Source: CAVVST01 sp963750995 (lineage in GTDB: Bacteria; Acidobacteriota; Vicinamibacteria; Vicinamibacterales; UBA2999). From it: 64,000 nucleotides of DNA. This document shows, piece after piece, positions 10,943 through 19,267 of the stretch. Location of the stretch: positions 682,001 to 746,000 of the forward strand of contig CAVVST010000005.1 of NCBI GenBank assembly GCA_963750995.1, read 5' to 3'. Position 1 is the stretch's first letter. Each line of letters starts with the position of its first letter. Under the pieces are notes generated by a model. That model was not told the DNA's origin. It searched no databases and saw only the letters and a program-made list of their open reading frames with translations. Position numbers and translations under genes: made by a program.

Positions 10943-12205
10943 TTATAACACTTGATCGACGTAGCGCCTGCCGCCTTTCTCGCGGATGTAGCCGGCGGCG
11001 ACGAGCGGATCGTGCTCGAAGAAGATCAGGTACTCGCGATCGATCGCGTCGCGGATGAATTGCTTCTTGAACGCCAGCGTCTCCATCGGGAACAGGTCGT
11101 ATCCCATGATCCACGCGTCGCGAATGTGAGCGGTGGTGGGAATGAGATCCGCCGTGAAGACCGCCGTCTTGCCTGCTGACTCGACGAATACGATCTGGTG
11201 CTGGGGGCAGTGACCGCCGGTCCGCACCACGCGGACGCCTGGCCGGATGGTTCTGTCGTCGTCGAAGAAGTCGACGACACCAGCGGCCTCGAGCGGAACG
11301 AAATCGTCCGCGATATAGCTCGCGCGGTTGCGTTCGTGCGGATGGGTCGCCTCCTGCCACTCGCCGGCCCGGATGCTGTAGCGGGCCCGTCCGAAGCGCG
11401 GTTCGATCCGGCCGCCGCGCCGAACCGTGGCACCGCCAAAATGATCGAAGTGAAGATGGGTGGCCAGGAGCAGATCGATATCATTCCCGGTGAGGCCAAC
11501 AGACGCGAACGCGTCGTCCAGGCTGCGCTCCCGATTGACAGCGTAGATATCGCGCTGTTTGGCGTCCATCTTGTCACCGATGCCGCAGTCGATGAGCATG
11601 CGGCCCCACTCGGCTTCGACGAGCAGCGGGCGCATGGCCAGCTGGATCCGACTGCGATCGTCCGGGGGTGATTGGGGCGCCCAGAGCGTGCGCGGCACGA
11701 CGCCGAACATCGCCCCCCCATCCAGTCGGAATAGTCCGTCATACAGACTCACGAGCGCGATATCGCCGAAGGGGACGCGATTGGCGACGAGCGAGGTTGG
11801 GCGCGGTGCCGCCTGCTTCAACTCCACCAGCACGCCATGCGCGGCCGACGGATGGATGAAGGCCACGAGCGCCGATTGGGCGCCGGGCCGCGGCTGTTCG
11901 TCGATCAGCCGTACACCTCGTGCACGAAGGTGTTCGAGCGCCGCTCGGATGTCGTCGACGCGCAGCGTGATGTGATGAATGCCAGGCCCGTGTTTCTGGA
12001 GATACCTGGCGATCGGCGAGTCCGGGGCGGTCGCTTCGAGCAGTTCCAGCGCGCTCTCTCCGGTCGGGATCACATGCGCGCGGACGCGCTGGGACATGAC
12101 GTCTTCCGGCGCGTCGATCTCCAGTCCGAGCGCATCGCGATAGAACGCCAGCGCGGCGTTGATGTCCGCGACGGCGATGCCGATGTGATCGAGGACGGCC
12201 TTCAT
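10943..12205 (-). CDS. Fusion of methylmalonyl-CoA epimerase and metallo-beta-lactamase-fold hydrolase
   Basis: Residues 1-130 are a complete vicinal-oxygen-chelate epimerase (DHIGIAVADINAALAFYRDA, GIHHITLRVDDI, GVLVELK) with candidate metal ligands His7, His77/78 and Glu128. After a short Pro/Ser linker, residues 147-420 form a complete MBL-fold hydrolase with the zinc motif H250-L-H252-F-D254-H255, then GGHCPQHQIVF, FTADLIPT and EHDP. The frame runs through without a stop. Epimerase converts the S and R forms of methylmalonyl-CoA; the MBL partner could be a thioesterase or lactonase-type enzyme, which is not shown. The ATG overlaps the meaB stop, placing it in propionyl/methylmalonyl-CoA metabolism. 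Confidence 0.85.
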   Translation of the reverse strand: MKAVLDHIGIAVADINAALAFYRDALGLEIDAPEDVMSQRVRAHVIPTGESALELLEATAPDSPIARYLQKHGPGIHHITLRVDDIRAALEHLRARGVRLIDEQPRPGAQSALVAFIHPSAAHGVLVELKQAAPRPTSLVANRVPFGDIALVSLYDGLFRLDGGAMFGVVPRTLWAPQSPPDDRSRIQLAMRPLLVEAEWGRMLIDCGIGDKMDAKQRDIYAVNRERSLDDAFASVGLTGNDIDLLLATHLHFDHFGGATVRRGGRIEPRFGRARYSIRAGEWQEATHPHERNRASYIADDFVPLEAAGVVDFFDDDRTIRPGVRVVRTGGHCPQHQIVFVESAGKTAVFTADLIPTTAHIRDAWIMGYDLFPMETLAFKKQFIRDAIDREYLIFFEHDPLVAAGYIREKGGRRYVDQVL

Positions 12206-13143
12206 TTATGCGCGCCCGCCAGCAGATCGCGGGCGGCGGTGTACGGATCGAGGTCGCGCGCCGCGATGCGGTCAACCAGCCGGTCGAGATGGCCGGAAGG
12301 CAGCGTCTGTTCCAGTTGCTGCAGGAATTGCTGCGAGAGGAGCTCGCGCAGCCGGTACGCCTGTCGCTGTCGCCTGCGGGCGGCCGCCGCGCTGGCGGAA
12401 TGCGCGAGGAACTGCCCGATTGCCGCCCACAACTCCGGGACGCCCTCGCCCGTCGTCGCCACCGTCTTCAGAATGGGCGGCCGCCATTCGTTCGCGGTCG
12501 CCGGTTTCAACGCCTGGTTTGCCGCAACCGCCTGGGCCAGTTTGTCCGCGCCTTCCCGGTCCGCCTGGTTGACGACGAAGATGTCGGCAATTTCCATGAT
12601 GCCCGCCTTGAGTGCCTGGATTTCGTCGCCGGTGCCTGGCACGAGCAAGACGATCGAGACGTCGGCTGTCCTGGCGACGTCCACCTCGCCCTGGCCGACG
12701 CCCACCGTCTCGATCACGATGACGTCTTTGCCGGCCGCGTCCAGCACGAGGGCGGCATCGCCGGTGGCACGCGCGAGACCGCCGAGATGCCCGCGCGTCG
12801 CCATGCTGCGAATGAACACGCCCGCGTCCGAATGATGACGTCCCATGCGCACACGGTCGCCAAGTACGGCACCGCCGCTGAAGGGGCTGGTCGGATCCAC
12901 CGCGACGATGCCGACAGACTTGCCCTCCTTGCGGATTTCAGCCGTCAGGCGGTCGACCAACGTGCTCTTCCCCGCGCCCGGCGGACCCGTGATCCCCACG
13001 AGCTGCGCGCGGCCCGTCTTCGGAAAGATGGCCTGGAGCAGTCGGGTGCCGGCGGCGGTGCCGTCTTCGACGAGCGAAATCGCCCGCGCGATCGCCCGCG
13101 CCTCGCCAGCAATTACGCCCTCCGTAAGGGGGTCGGGAGTCAT
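12202..13143 (-). CDS. meaB: MeaB/ArgK-family G3E GTPase, methylmalonyl-CoA mutase chaperone
   Basis: The 313-residue protein has the P-loop GITGPPGAGKSTLVDRL-type motif near residue 55, VAVDPTSPFSGGAVLGDRVR, and VIVIETVGVGQGEVDVARTA with the Mg-binding region, followed by a NQAD base-recognition motif. Members load and protect adenosylcobalamin in methylmalonyl-CoA mutase. The next gene encodes methylmalonyl-CoA epimerase, which supports this over an amino-acid transport role. Its start codon and first seven codons lie inside the left inverted repeat of the transposase element at 13123, an unusual arrangement. No Shine-Dalgarno sequence is visible just upstream of the ATG. Confidence 0.88.
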   Translation of the reverse strand: MTPDPLTEGVIAGEARAIARAISLVEDGTAAGTRLLQAIFPKTGRAQLVGITGPPGAGKSTLVDRLTAEIRKEGKSVGIVAVDPTSPFSGGAVLGDRVRMGRHHSDAGVFIRSMATRGHLGGLARATGDAALVLDAAGKDVIVIETVGVGQGEVDVARTADVSIVLLVPGTGDEIQALKAGIMEIADIFVVNQADREGADKLAQAVAANQALKPATANEWRPPILKTVATTGEGVPELWAAIGQFLAHSASAAAARRRQRQAYRLRELLSQQFLQQLEQTLPSGHLDRLVDRIAARDLDPYTAARDLLAGAHK

Positions 13144-13900
13144 TTTTGGAGGACACTCGCAAGCCCCGCTCGCGGCATCGGCGTTGCCTCGTGAAGGGCT
13201 CCATGCCGAGACGCGTTCGAGAGCGAACCGCGGGATTGGTCTTTCACGTACTCAACCGAGCCGCCAAACGGGCCGTTCTTTTTGAAAATCCGAGAGACTA
13301 CGCGGCCTTTGTGCGGTTGCTCGAGAAAGCTGTGGAGCGGAGCAACGTCGCACTTTTTGCGTACTGCATCATGCCAAACCATTGGCATTTAGTGCTCGCT
13401 CCGAAAGCGGACGGTGCGGTATCCGGCTTCATGCATTGGCTGACGACGACGCATGCACGACGTTGGCAGAACTCTCGCGGCCTGACTGGCCTGGGGGCAG
13501 TCTATCAAGGACGGTTCAAAGCCATCCCCATTCGTAACGACCACCATTTCCTGTGGGTGTGCAGGTATGTCGAGCGGAATCCACTTCGCGCATCTCTTGT
13601 GACCCGGGCCGAGGACTGGCAATGGTCAAGCCTGCGCCGGGATGACGAGCAAACAGGATGGCTCGCCGAATGGCCGATCGCACGGCCGTCGCCATGGGCT
13701 GACCACGTCAACATGCCGCAAACGCAGGCGGAGTTAGACGCGTTTCGTGGGGCGGTGCAGAACGGGTTTCCATTCGGCGACGACGACTGGATGCAGCAGA
13801 TTCGAGACGCGTTGGGAATGTCGGCACGACATGGGCACGGCCGACCGCGCCACCAACGATTCGAGACTGTCCTCGAAAAATGACTCCCGACCCCATTACG
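13123..13900 (+). mobile_element. REP-associated transposase unit with 33-bp terminal inverted repeats
   Basis: Arms at 13123-13155 and 13868-13900 are inverted copies matching at 31 of 33 positions; the core word is GGGGTCGGGAGTCATTTTT. They bracket one Y1/RAYT transposase gene. The left arm contains the meaB start codon and first codons on the minus strand. The right arm contains the stop codon of the transposase and that of the acyl-CoA dehydrogenase gene on the opposite strand. No flanking target duplication is evident, as expected for single-strand HUH enzymes. The unit therefore sits exactly in the junction between two genes of one minus-strand group. Confidence 0.8.
13203..13883 (+). 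CDS. REP-associated tyrosine transposase (RAYT, Y1_Tnp)
   Basis: The 226-residue protein carries the HUH signature MPNHWHLVL (His60, His62) and a downstream RYVERNPLRA segment with Tyr122 as the likely catalytic tyrosine. GAVYQGRFKAIP and WQWSSL are typical of the TnpA_REP/IS200-like group. These enzymes nick hairpin REP DNA. I chose the ATG at 13203 (MPRRVRERTAGLVFHVLNRA) because this is where family members begin; an upstream ATG at 13146 lies inside the left repeat. The stop codon lies in the right repeat. Confidence 0.9.
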   Translation: MPRRVRERTAGLVFHVLNRAAKRAVLFENPRDYAAFVRLLEKAVERSNVALFAYCIMPNHWHLVLAPKADGAVSGFMHWLTTTHARRWQNSRGLTGLGAVYQGRFKAIPIRNDHHFLWVCRYVERNPLRASLVTRAEDWQWSSLRRDDEQTGWLAEWPIARPSPWADHVNMPQTQAELDAFRGAVQNGFPFGDDDWMQQIRDALGMSARHGHGRPRHQRFETVLEK

Positions 13901-15039
13901 CAGCAAGTAAATGCCGGGCGATAACCAGGCGTTGGATCTCGCTCGTGCCTTCGCCGATGGTCGTGAGCTTCACGTCGCGGAAGAATTTCTCCGCGGGATA
14001 GTCCTTGATGAACCCGTAGCCGCCGTGGATCTGCACGCCGTCCTCGGCGGCTCGCACGGCAATCTCGCTGGAGTACAACTTCGCCATCGCCGCTTCCAGC
14101 GTGGTCCGCTTCCCCTGATCTTTCATCGACGCGGCGCGAAACGTCAGGAGCCGCGCCGCATCGATGCGGCCGCCGTTCTCCACCAGCTTGGCGCGGATGC
14201 TCTGGAACTCGCCGATCGGGCGCCCGAACTGCCTGCGCACGAACGCATAATCACGCGCCGCCTCGTACGCACCCTGCGCGAGACCGACCGCCAGCGCCGC
14301 GATGCCGATCCGGCCGGCATCAAGCACCTGCAGTGCGTTGACAAAGCCCTGCCCTTCCACCCCAAGGAGTTGCCAGTTCGGAATACGGCAATTCTCGAAG
14401 ATGACTTCGCTCGTCTCGCTGGCGCGCATCCCGAGCTTGTCTTCCTTCTTCCCGGCGCGGTACCCGGGAGTGCCGCGCTCGACGATGAACGCCGAGATGC
14501 CGCGGCTGCCCTTGCCCTTGCTGGTCACTGCCATGACCACGATCAGATCGCCGGAGCGGCCGTGGGTGATGAACTGCTTCGTGCCGTTGATGACCCAGCA
14601 GTCGCCGTCATGTGACCGCGCGCGTCTGCATCGCGGCCGCGTCGCTTCCCGAGGCAGCCTCCGTCAATCCCCACGCTGCGAGCTGCTCGCCCTTCGCCAG
14701 CGGCACCAAATAACGCTGCTTCTGTTCCTCGGTCCCGAACGCGGCGATGTGCGCCGCGCCAAGGCCGTTGTGTGCCGCCACCGACAGACAGATCGACGGA
14801 TCGACGCGGGCGAGCTCCTCGATGCAGATGCAGTAGTCCACCGACGACATCGCCGCCCCGCCATACGTTTCAGGGAACTGGATCCCCATCAGCCCCAGCG
14901 CGGCGAGTTTCGGCGTGAGCTCCGGCGGATAGTGCTGCGCTTCGTCCCATTCGCGCACGTACGGACCAATCTCGGTCTCCGCGAACTCGCGGACCGCGCG
15001 CCGCAGCAGCGTCTGCTCCTCGCTCAACCGCAGATCCAT
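13896..15039 (-). CDS. Acyl-CoA dehydrogenase (one frameshift)
   Basis: The N-terminal part from 15039 (MDLRLSEEQTLLRRAVREFA) includes GIQFPETYGGAAMSSVDYCI and the FAD-contact GLTEAASGSDAAAMQT. The C-terminal part includes LGVEGQGFVNALQVLDAGRI, the region QIHGGYGFIKDYPAEKFFRD, and GEGTSEIQRLVIARHLLAA, whose first Glu is the expected catalytic base. An extra base at about 14607 separates the parts; removing it joins AVT to DGDCWVINGTKQFITHG in one protein of about 380 residues. It is a short-chain or branched-chain acyl-CoA dehydrogenase type. With meaB and epimerase next door it may feed propionyl-CoA production. Its stop lies in the right repeat of the transposase unit. Confidence 0.88.
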
Positions 15040-15075
15040 CTCAGTGCGCCCGTCAAGCCGATCGTATCATTCGGT

Positions 15076-15549
15076 ATGCGCCACCTCTGGATCGTGCTGC
15101 TGCTCGTGCTGTCGTCCGCCGTGCCCGCATTCGCCGACGCGACGGCATTCATCGGCAGCACCACGACCCCCGCGAATCGGCCCACCAAGGGCGTGGCCGT
15201 GGGCATCAGCCTGGTCATCATCGGCTTCGAGTTCGAATACGCCAGCGCCAGCGAAACGCCGGAAGACGCCGCGCCCGGCCTGAGAACCGGGATGGGCAAC
15301 GTCCTGCTGCAGACGCCATTTCCGGTCGCCGGCATGCAGTTCTACGTGACGACCGGCGCCGGGCTCTACCGCGAGAGCCTCGGGGAGCTGCAGGAAACGC
15401 ATGTCGGCTTCAACTCTGGCGGCGGCGCGAAGATCTCGCTGCTGGGACCGCTCAGGGCGCGACTCGACTACCGCGTGTTCAAGTTGAGCGGCGAACCGCT
15501 CCACTCGGTCGTGCACCGCATCTACGCGGGGATCAATCTCGCGTTCTGA
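15076..15549 (+). CDS. Small outer-membrane beta-barrel-like protein
   Basis: The 157-residue protein begins with a clear signal peptide (MRHLWIVLLLVLSSAVPAFA). The remainder alternates hydrophobic and polar residues (GVAVGISLVIIGFEFEYASA, QFYVTTGAGLYRESL, ARLDYRVFKL) and ends in INLAF, the aromatic C-terminus typical of BAM-inserted barrels. It resembles OmpA/OmpW-like eight-stranded barrels in size, but I cannot name a family. It is divergent from the acyl-CoA dehydrogenase gene across only 36 bp, so the two promoters would overlap. Confidence 0.65.
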   Translation: MRHLWIVLLLVLSSAVPAFADATAFIGSTTTPANRPTKGVAVGISLVIIGFEFEYASASETPEDAAPGLRTGMGNVLLQTPFPVAGMQFYVTTGAGLYRESLGELQETHVGFNSGGGAKISLLGPLRARLDYRVFKLSGEPLHSVVHRIYAGINLAF

Positions 15550-15550
15550 G

Positions 15551-16198
15551 CTACGGCGCTGCGGGCGGCGCGGGACGCGGCGCCGCGGCCGGCGGCGCTG
15601 ACGGCGCTGACGAGGGCGGCGTAGGCAACGTCGCCGGCGGCTGCACGGGCGTCAGATTCAGCAGGCTGCCGCCGCTCGCCTGCGAACCGGTATAGAGGCT
15701 CCAGATTTTCTCGATCTGATCCGGATAGGCGTCGGCGAGGATGCGCCCGAGGCCGTAGTCAGCGCCCGGGATTGCCGGATCGATAACGAACACATACAGC
15801 ACGCTGCCGTTGGGTCCGGGTTCGGTCGCCTTGAACACGCGCCAGCCCTTCGCCTGTTCCTGCACGCTCGCGTCGTTCGACTTCTCGAACGCCGCCTGCA
15901 GATATCCAATGACCATCTCGAAGTCGACGACGCGATCGGGGCGAACCGCGTTGAAGATGAGCCCGCTCTTTCCGGTGAACATCCGCGCACCCAGCGGCAA
16001 AGGCGGCACCACCGGCGCGGGGACAACCGGCGCCTGTGTGGCGGGGACCTGCGTGCCCGGCGCCTGCGTGCCTGGCGCCGTCCCCGGCGTGCCCGGGGGC
16101 GGTTGCTGAATGGTTCCCACCGGTGGCGCCGAGACCTGCGCGAACGCAGTCCCACCCATCGCCAGGACGGCCGCGAGCGCGGCGGCTGTGAATCGCAT
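15551..16198 (-). CDS. Secreted protein with Pro/Thr-rich linkers, paralog of the next gene
   Basis: A signal peptide (MRFTAAALAAVLAMGGTAFA) is followed by a Pro/Thr/Gly/Ala-rich segment of about 50 residues. A globular domain (RPDRVVDFEMVIGYLQAAFE, GWRVFKATEPGPNGSVLYVF, PAIPGADYGLGRILADAYPD) comes next, then a Pro/Ala-rich tail. The globular domain aligns by eye with the protein encoded at 16269: both share a charged DFE start, an aromatic GW(R/K) motif and a GADY motif. No function is known to me. The 215-residue product is likely periplasmic or surface-exposed. Confidence 0.7.
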   Translation of the reverse strand: MRFTAAALAAVLAMGGTAFAQVSAPPVGTIQQPPPGTPGTAPGTQAPGTQVPATQAPVVPAPVVPPLPLGARMFTGKSGLIFNAVRPDRVVDFEMVIGYLQAAFEKSNDASVQEQAKGWRVFKATEPGPNGSVLYVFVIDPAIPGADYGLGRILADAYPDQIEKIWSLYTGSQASGGSLLNLTPVQPPATLPTPPSSAPSAPPAAAPRPAPPAAP

Positions 16199-16214
16199 GG
16201 AAGCTACTGTACAT

Positions 16215-16246
16215 AAAAAAAGCCGGAGGCCTAAGGGCCTCCGGCT
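16215..16246 (-). terminator. Rho-independent terminator downstream of the 16269 gene
   Basis: AGCCGGAGGCC and GGCCTCCGGCT form a perfect 11-bp stem around a TAAG loop (16221-16246). Seven A residues at 16215-16221 become a U-run in minus-strand RNA, which is the correct order for terminating the gene starting at 16748. It lies upstream of the paralogous gene, so the two paralogs are separate transcripts or only partly coupled. Confidence 0.88.
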
Positions 16247-16268
16247 ATCAACGTCCTTCAGAGACGCG

Positions 16269-16748
16269 TTACGGCTTCGAGAGGTCGACGGTGGTTGTGA
16301 ACGCGCCGCCGCCCAGGCTCGCCGCGAATGCATCGCGGTACTTCTCGAAAATCGCGCGCTGCGCCGCGGGGTCGGGATTGGCCTCGTAGAGAATCGCGAG
16401 AACCGTGTAGTCAGCCCCTTTGACCACGGGGTTGATCAGGTGCATATAGACCACGTTGCCGTCCTTCATCGGCGTCGCGCTCTTCACGATCTTCCAGCCG
16501 GCCGCCTGCTGCTTCCGCTCAGGCTTTTCCGACTTCATCAGGGCGGCGCCGACGTCCTTCATGATCTGCTCGAAGTCGGCCGTCTTGTCGGGCTTGATGG
16601 CGACCGTCAGAATCGCGGTGTCGCCGTCAAACGTCAGCGCACTGGCGGCGGGCTTTGCCGCATCCTGCGCGTTCACCGCTGCGTCGCCATAGAAAGCCGG
16701 CAGCATCAGCAGTGCGCCAGCCAGTAAGAACCCGGACAGTCGTCGCAT
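16269..16748 (-). CDS. Secreted protein of unknown function, paralog of the 15551-16198 product
   Basis: The 159-residue product has a signal peptide (MRRLSGFLLAGALLMLPAF) and one domain: ILTVAIKPDKTADFEQIMKD, KQQAAGWKIVKSATPMKDGN, VVYMHLINPVVKGADYTVLA, then a short helical tail. An AGGAGG site seven bases upstream supports the ATG at 16748 over the in-frame codon six bases earlier. The domain matches the neighbouring paralog in order and spacing of its motifs. The family is not known to me. The terminator at 16215 ends its transcript. Confidence 0.75.
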   Translation of the reverse strand: MRRLSGFLLAGALLMLPAFYGDAAVNAQDAAKPAASALTFDGDTAILTVAIKPDKTADFEQIMKDVGAALMKSEKPERKQQAAGWKIVKSATPMKDGNVVYMHLINPVVKGADYTVLAILYEANPDPAAQRAIFEKYRDAFAASLGGGAFTTTVDLSKP

Positions 16749-16796
16749 CTTCAAGCCTCCTGGTAAGGCGGAAAGGCGTTTACTCTACCGCAAACG

Positions 16797-17918
16797 TCAC
16801 TTGATGAAAACGGCCATGATCTCATGAGCAAGAAGCATTCCCGCCCTCGTGAGCCTCAGGGACCGGCCATCATAGAGCAGAACGCCTTGATCTACGAAAG
16901 GCTGCAGTTCTTCGCCATAGCGAGCCCATACATCAAGCGCGTACCGGTCTTTCACGGCCGGTAAATCAAGGCCCGCATTCAGCCGAAGGCCCGTGAACAG
17001 CGCCTCTTCGACCCGCTCCTCCGCTGTGAGCGCTCGCCGCTCCGTGGCCACCGGGCCGCCTCCCTGGACGGCCTGGATGTACTCCTCCGTGGAGGACAAG
17101 TTCTTCCAGCGGACCGCGTCGCGGGTGGAATGCGCACCGCAGCCGAACCCAAGCCACTCACCGTCGGTCCAGTATTTCAGGTTGTGGCGCGACTCGCGGC
17201 CGGGACGCGCGGTATTAGAGATCTCGTACTGCACGTAGCCGGCGTTGTCCATCCTGTCGAGACCCGACACATACATTTCCGCCACGTCGTCATCGGGCGC
17301 GACCGACCAGCGGCCGCGCGCCATCGCGTCGCGCAGCGGCGCATTCGGATAGATCTCGAGCATATACATCGAGGCGTGATCGGGCCCGAGGGCGATTAGC
17401 GCGTCAACCGACTCGAGCCAGTCGCGCACTGTCTGCTGCGGCAGCCACATCATCAAGTCGAGGGAGATGTTGTCGAAGCCCGCCGTCCGCGCCATGGTGA
17501 ACGCGTCTGCCGCGCGCGACGCGGAATGAAGGCGGGTCAGACGCGCGAGCTCGTCGTCGCGGAACGACTGGACGCCGTAGCTGAGGCGATTGACGCCCGC
17601 CGCGCGAAAGCCCTCGAGCGTCTCCGGGGTCACTGTCTCGGGATTGGCTTCGAGCGTGATCTCCGCCCCGGGCGTCAACGCAAACGACTGGCGGCAGGCG
17701 TCGATCACCGCGGCGACTTGGTGCGGGTCGAGCAACGACGGCGTCCCGCCGCCGAAATAGATGGTGTCGGTCGGCGAGCCGTCGGCCGTCCGACGAATCT
17801 CGCCGAGCAGCGCCTCGACGTACCGATCTTTCAGGCCGGCGTCGAAGAGGCCGCGGTTGAAGTTGCAGTAGTTGCAGATCGCCGAGCAGAAGGGGATGTG
17901 AAGGTAGAGCCCGAGCAC
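16797..17918 (-). CDS. hemW: HemW-like radical SAM protein
   Basis: Residues 1-20 give MLGLYLHIPFCSAICNYCNF, a CX3CX2C iron-sulfur motif (Cys11, Cys15, Cys18) followed by Asn-Phe, the HemW pattern. Further motifs are TIYFGGGTPSLL, ITLEANPE, VNRLSYGVQSF and the C-terminal HemN_C helices. HemW proteins bind and deliver heme; they are related to, but distinct from, the coproporphyrinogen oxidase HemN. The 373 residues fit the family. The GTG start is contiguous with the stop of the upstream DnaC-like gene, suggesting coupling. Confidence 0.88.
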   Translation of the reverse strand: MLGLYLHIPFCSAICNYCNFNRGLFDAGLKDRYVEALLGEIRRTADGSPTDTIYFGGGTPSLLDPHQVAAVIDACRQSFALTPGAEITLEANPETVTPETLEGFRAAGVNRLSYGVQSFRDDELARLTRLHSASRAADAFTMARTAGFDNISLDLMMWLPQQTVRDWLESVDALIALGPDHASMYMLEIYPNAPLRDAMARGRWSVAPDDDVAEMYVSGLDRMDNAGYVQYEISNTARPGRESRHNLKYWTDGEWLGFGCGAHSTRDAVRWKNLSSTEEYIQAVQGGGPVATERRALTAEERVEEALFTGLRLNAGLDLPAVKDRYALDVWARYGEELQPFVDQGVLLYDGRSLRLTRAGMLLAHEIMAVFIK

Positions 17919-18794
17919 TTACGATCCTGCGCGGCCTCCAGACCACTTGAGATCCGCCTTGCCGTCGCGCTCGCGGATCTGTGCGCGCGCCTGCCCGGCG
18001 GACCGGGACGGCAGCGTCGTCTTGCGCGACGCCTTGGTGCGCAGTTTCCACAGCGTGATCAGGTCGTCGACGCCACCGTTCGGGGGCAATTCACGGTAAT
18101 CGGCGCCGTCGAGGTCGACGAACTCGCACATTTCGTGGAGCCGCGACCGCATCCGGTAGCCGATGCGGAAGAGCAGCGCGTCCGGGTCGGTGGTATCGGG
18201 TTTGTCCTCGTAATTCGAGGTAAACACGGTGGTTCGCTGCGCGCTGTAGCGGGCGTTGACGATCAGATTGAGCGTTTCCTCGACCCACTCCGAGGTCTTC
18301 TCCGCTCCGAGATCGTCGAGCACGAGCATGTCGGCTTCCATGACCGGCTTGAGGACGTCCATTTCAGCCGTCTGGTTGACCGGATCGTAGGTGCTGCGAA
18401 TCACGCGGAGCAGATCGCGGGTGTCGTAGAAGATCCCGCGCGCGCCGCGTGTGGTGATCACCTGCCGCAGCACGGCCACCGCGAGGTGCGTCTTGCCGAC
18501 GCCCGGCGGTCCAAGCAGGAACAGGCCGCGATCGACGACGGGAAAACCGTCGGCCAGGCGCGCCGCATGCTGCTGCGCCTTGGCGAGCTGTTCGTTGTAG
18601 GCGGTGTAGTTGTCCAGTGTGCAGTGCTGGTATCGGCGCGGGATGCGCGCTTCCGCGAGCAGCCGCTCCGCCATCGACGCGCGGACGCACTCGCAGCGCG
18701 CCGCACGCGAGACACCGTCAACCTCGATCGTCTTCCATCCAGTGTCGTCGCAGATGGCGCAGGGCACGACCGGGATCCTAACGTACTTACCCAC
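17919..18794 (-). CDS. DnaC/IstB-like AAA+ ATP-binding protein, possible helicase loader
   Basis: The protein has an N-terminal Cys cluster (CAICDDTGW near residues 12-20, then CECV near 34), likely zinc-binding. A AAA+ domain follows, with Walker A LFLLGPPGVGKTHLAVAVL, Walker B DMLVLDDLGAEK, a sensor-1-like TTVFTSNY and a C-terminal RIGYRMRSRLHEMCEFV. This order is that of DnaC/DnaI-type helicase loaders and the related IstB proteins. No IstA or insertion-sequence ends are nearby, so the loader role is preferred. A GTG at 18794 is the likely start; 291 residues. Confidence 0.8.
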   Translation of the reverse strand: MGKYVRIPVVPCAICDDTGWKTIEVDGVSRAARCECVRASMAERLLAEARIPRRYQHCTLDNYTAYNEQLAKAQQHAARLADGFPVVDRGLFLLGPPGVGKTHLAVAVLRQVITTRGARGIFYDTRDLLRVIRSTYDPVNQTAEMDVLKPVMEADMLVLDDLGAEKTSEWVEETLNLIVNARYSAQRTTVFTSNYEDKPDTTDPDALLFRIGYRMRSRLHEMCEFVDLDGADYRELPPNGGVDDLITLWKLRTKASRKTTLPSRSAGQARAQIRERDGKADLKWSGGRAGS

Positions 18795-18824
18795 ACACAG
18801 CCGTACGAACTTGCGTACTTCAGA

Positions 18825-18870
18825 ACTTGCTTTCTACTTCTGACTTTTTACTTTCGACTTTTCGCTTTCG
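18825..18870. repeat. Purine-rich short tandem repeat at the 3' end of hspR
   Basis: Read on the minus strand, this stretch is a run of imperfect 7-8 base units of the form GAAAAGTC, GAAAGTA, AAAAGTC, AGAAGTA. It encodes the Lys/Ser-rich tail of HspR (SEKSKVKSQK) and crosses its stop. A similar run on the plus strand lies at 50671-50699, just after another stop codon. The pattern suggests a dispersed simple element, not conserved protein sequence. Confidence 0.5.
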
Positions 18871-19260
18871 GTCTCGTGCCTTACCAGATCGGTGGGCGAC
18901 GACTTGACGAGCGCGGTGTTGAGACGATGCTCCCAGTCGTCGATGCCGCGGGCGAGTTCGCGCTTCACGTAATCCATGAACTCGTTGACCTCATGCTGCA
19001 TCTCTTCGATCTTCCGCCGCATGTTGAGGATGATCTCGACGCCGGCCAGGTTGACGCCGAGGTCGCGCGTCAGCGCGAGAATCGTTTCGAGCTGCTCGAG
19101 GTCCTCTTCCGAGTAGAGGCGCGTGTTGCCTTCCGGTACGCGAGGGCTTGAGCAGCCCTTCGCGTTCGTACAGGCGCAGCGTCTGCGGATGGATGTTGTA
19201 CTTCTGCGAGACCGCACTGATCATGTAGTAGGCCTTGCCCCGTTCAGCGCGCTTCGCCAT
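18834..19260 (-). CDS. hspR: HspR-like MerR-family heat-shock repressor (one frameshift)
   Basis: The MerR helix-turn-helix is evident: MISAVSQKYNIHPQTLRLYE, then REGLLKPSRT, where an extra base at about 19140 shifts the frame, and EGNTRLYSEEDLEQLETILA. A helical coiled-coil (VEIILNMRRKIEEMQHEVNE) follows. HspR represses the dnaK operon by binding HAIR inverted repeats and is usually the last gene of that operon, as here. The C-terminal tail is encoded by a purine-rich repeat and is probably not conserved. A degenerate HAIR-like site lies in the dnaK promoter (22374-22394). Confidence 0.85.
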
Positions 19261-19267
19261 GTCCTGA

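Noticed and set aside
17919..18794. IstB of an IS21-type insertion sequence
   Set aside because: No IstA gene, inverted ends or target duplication nearby; the N-terminal Cys cluster and chromosomal context fit a helicase loader.
17526..19151. Plus-strand open frame of 541 codons across hemW, the DnaC-like gene and hspR
   Set aside because: It spans several conserved minus-strand genes and their junctions; composition is that of a shadow frame in GC-rich DNA.
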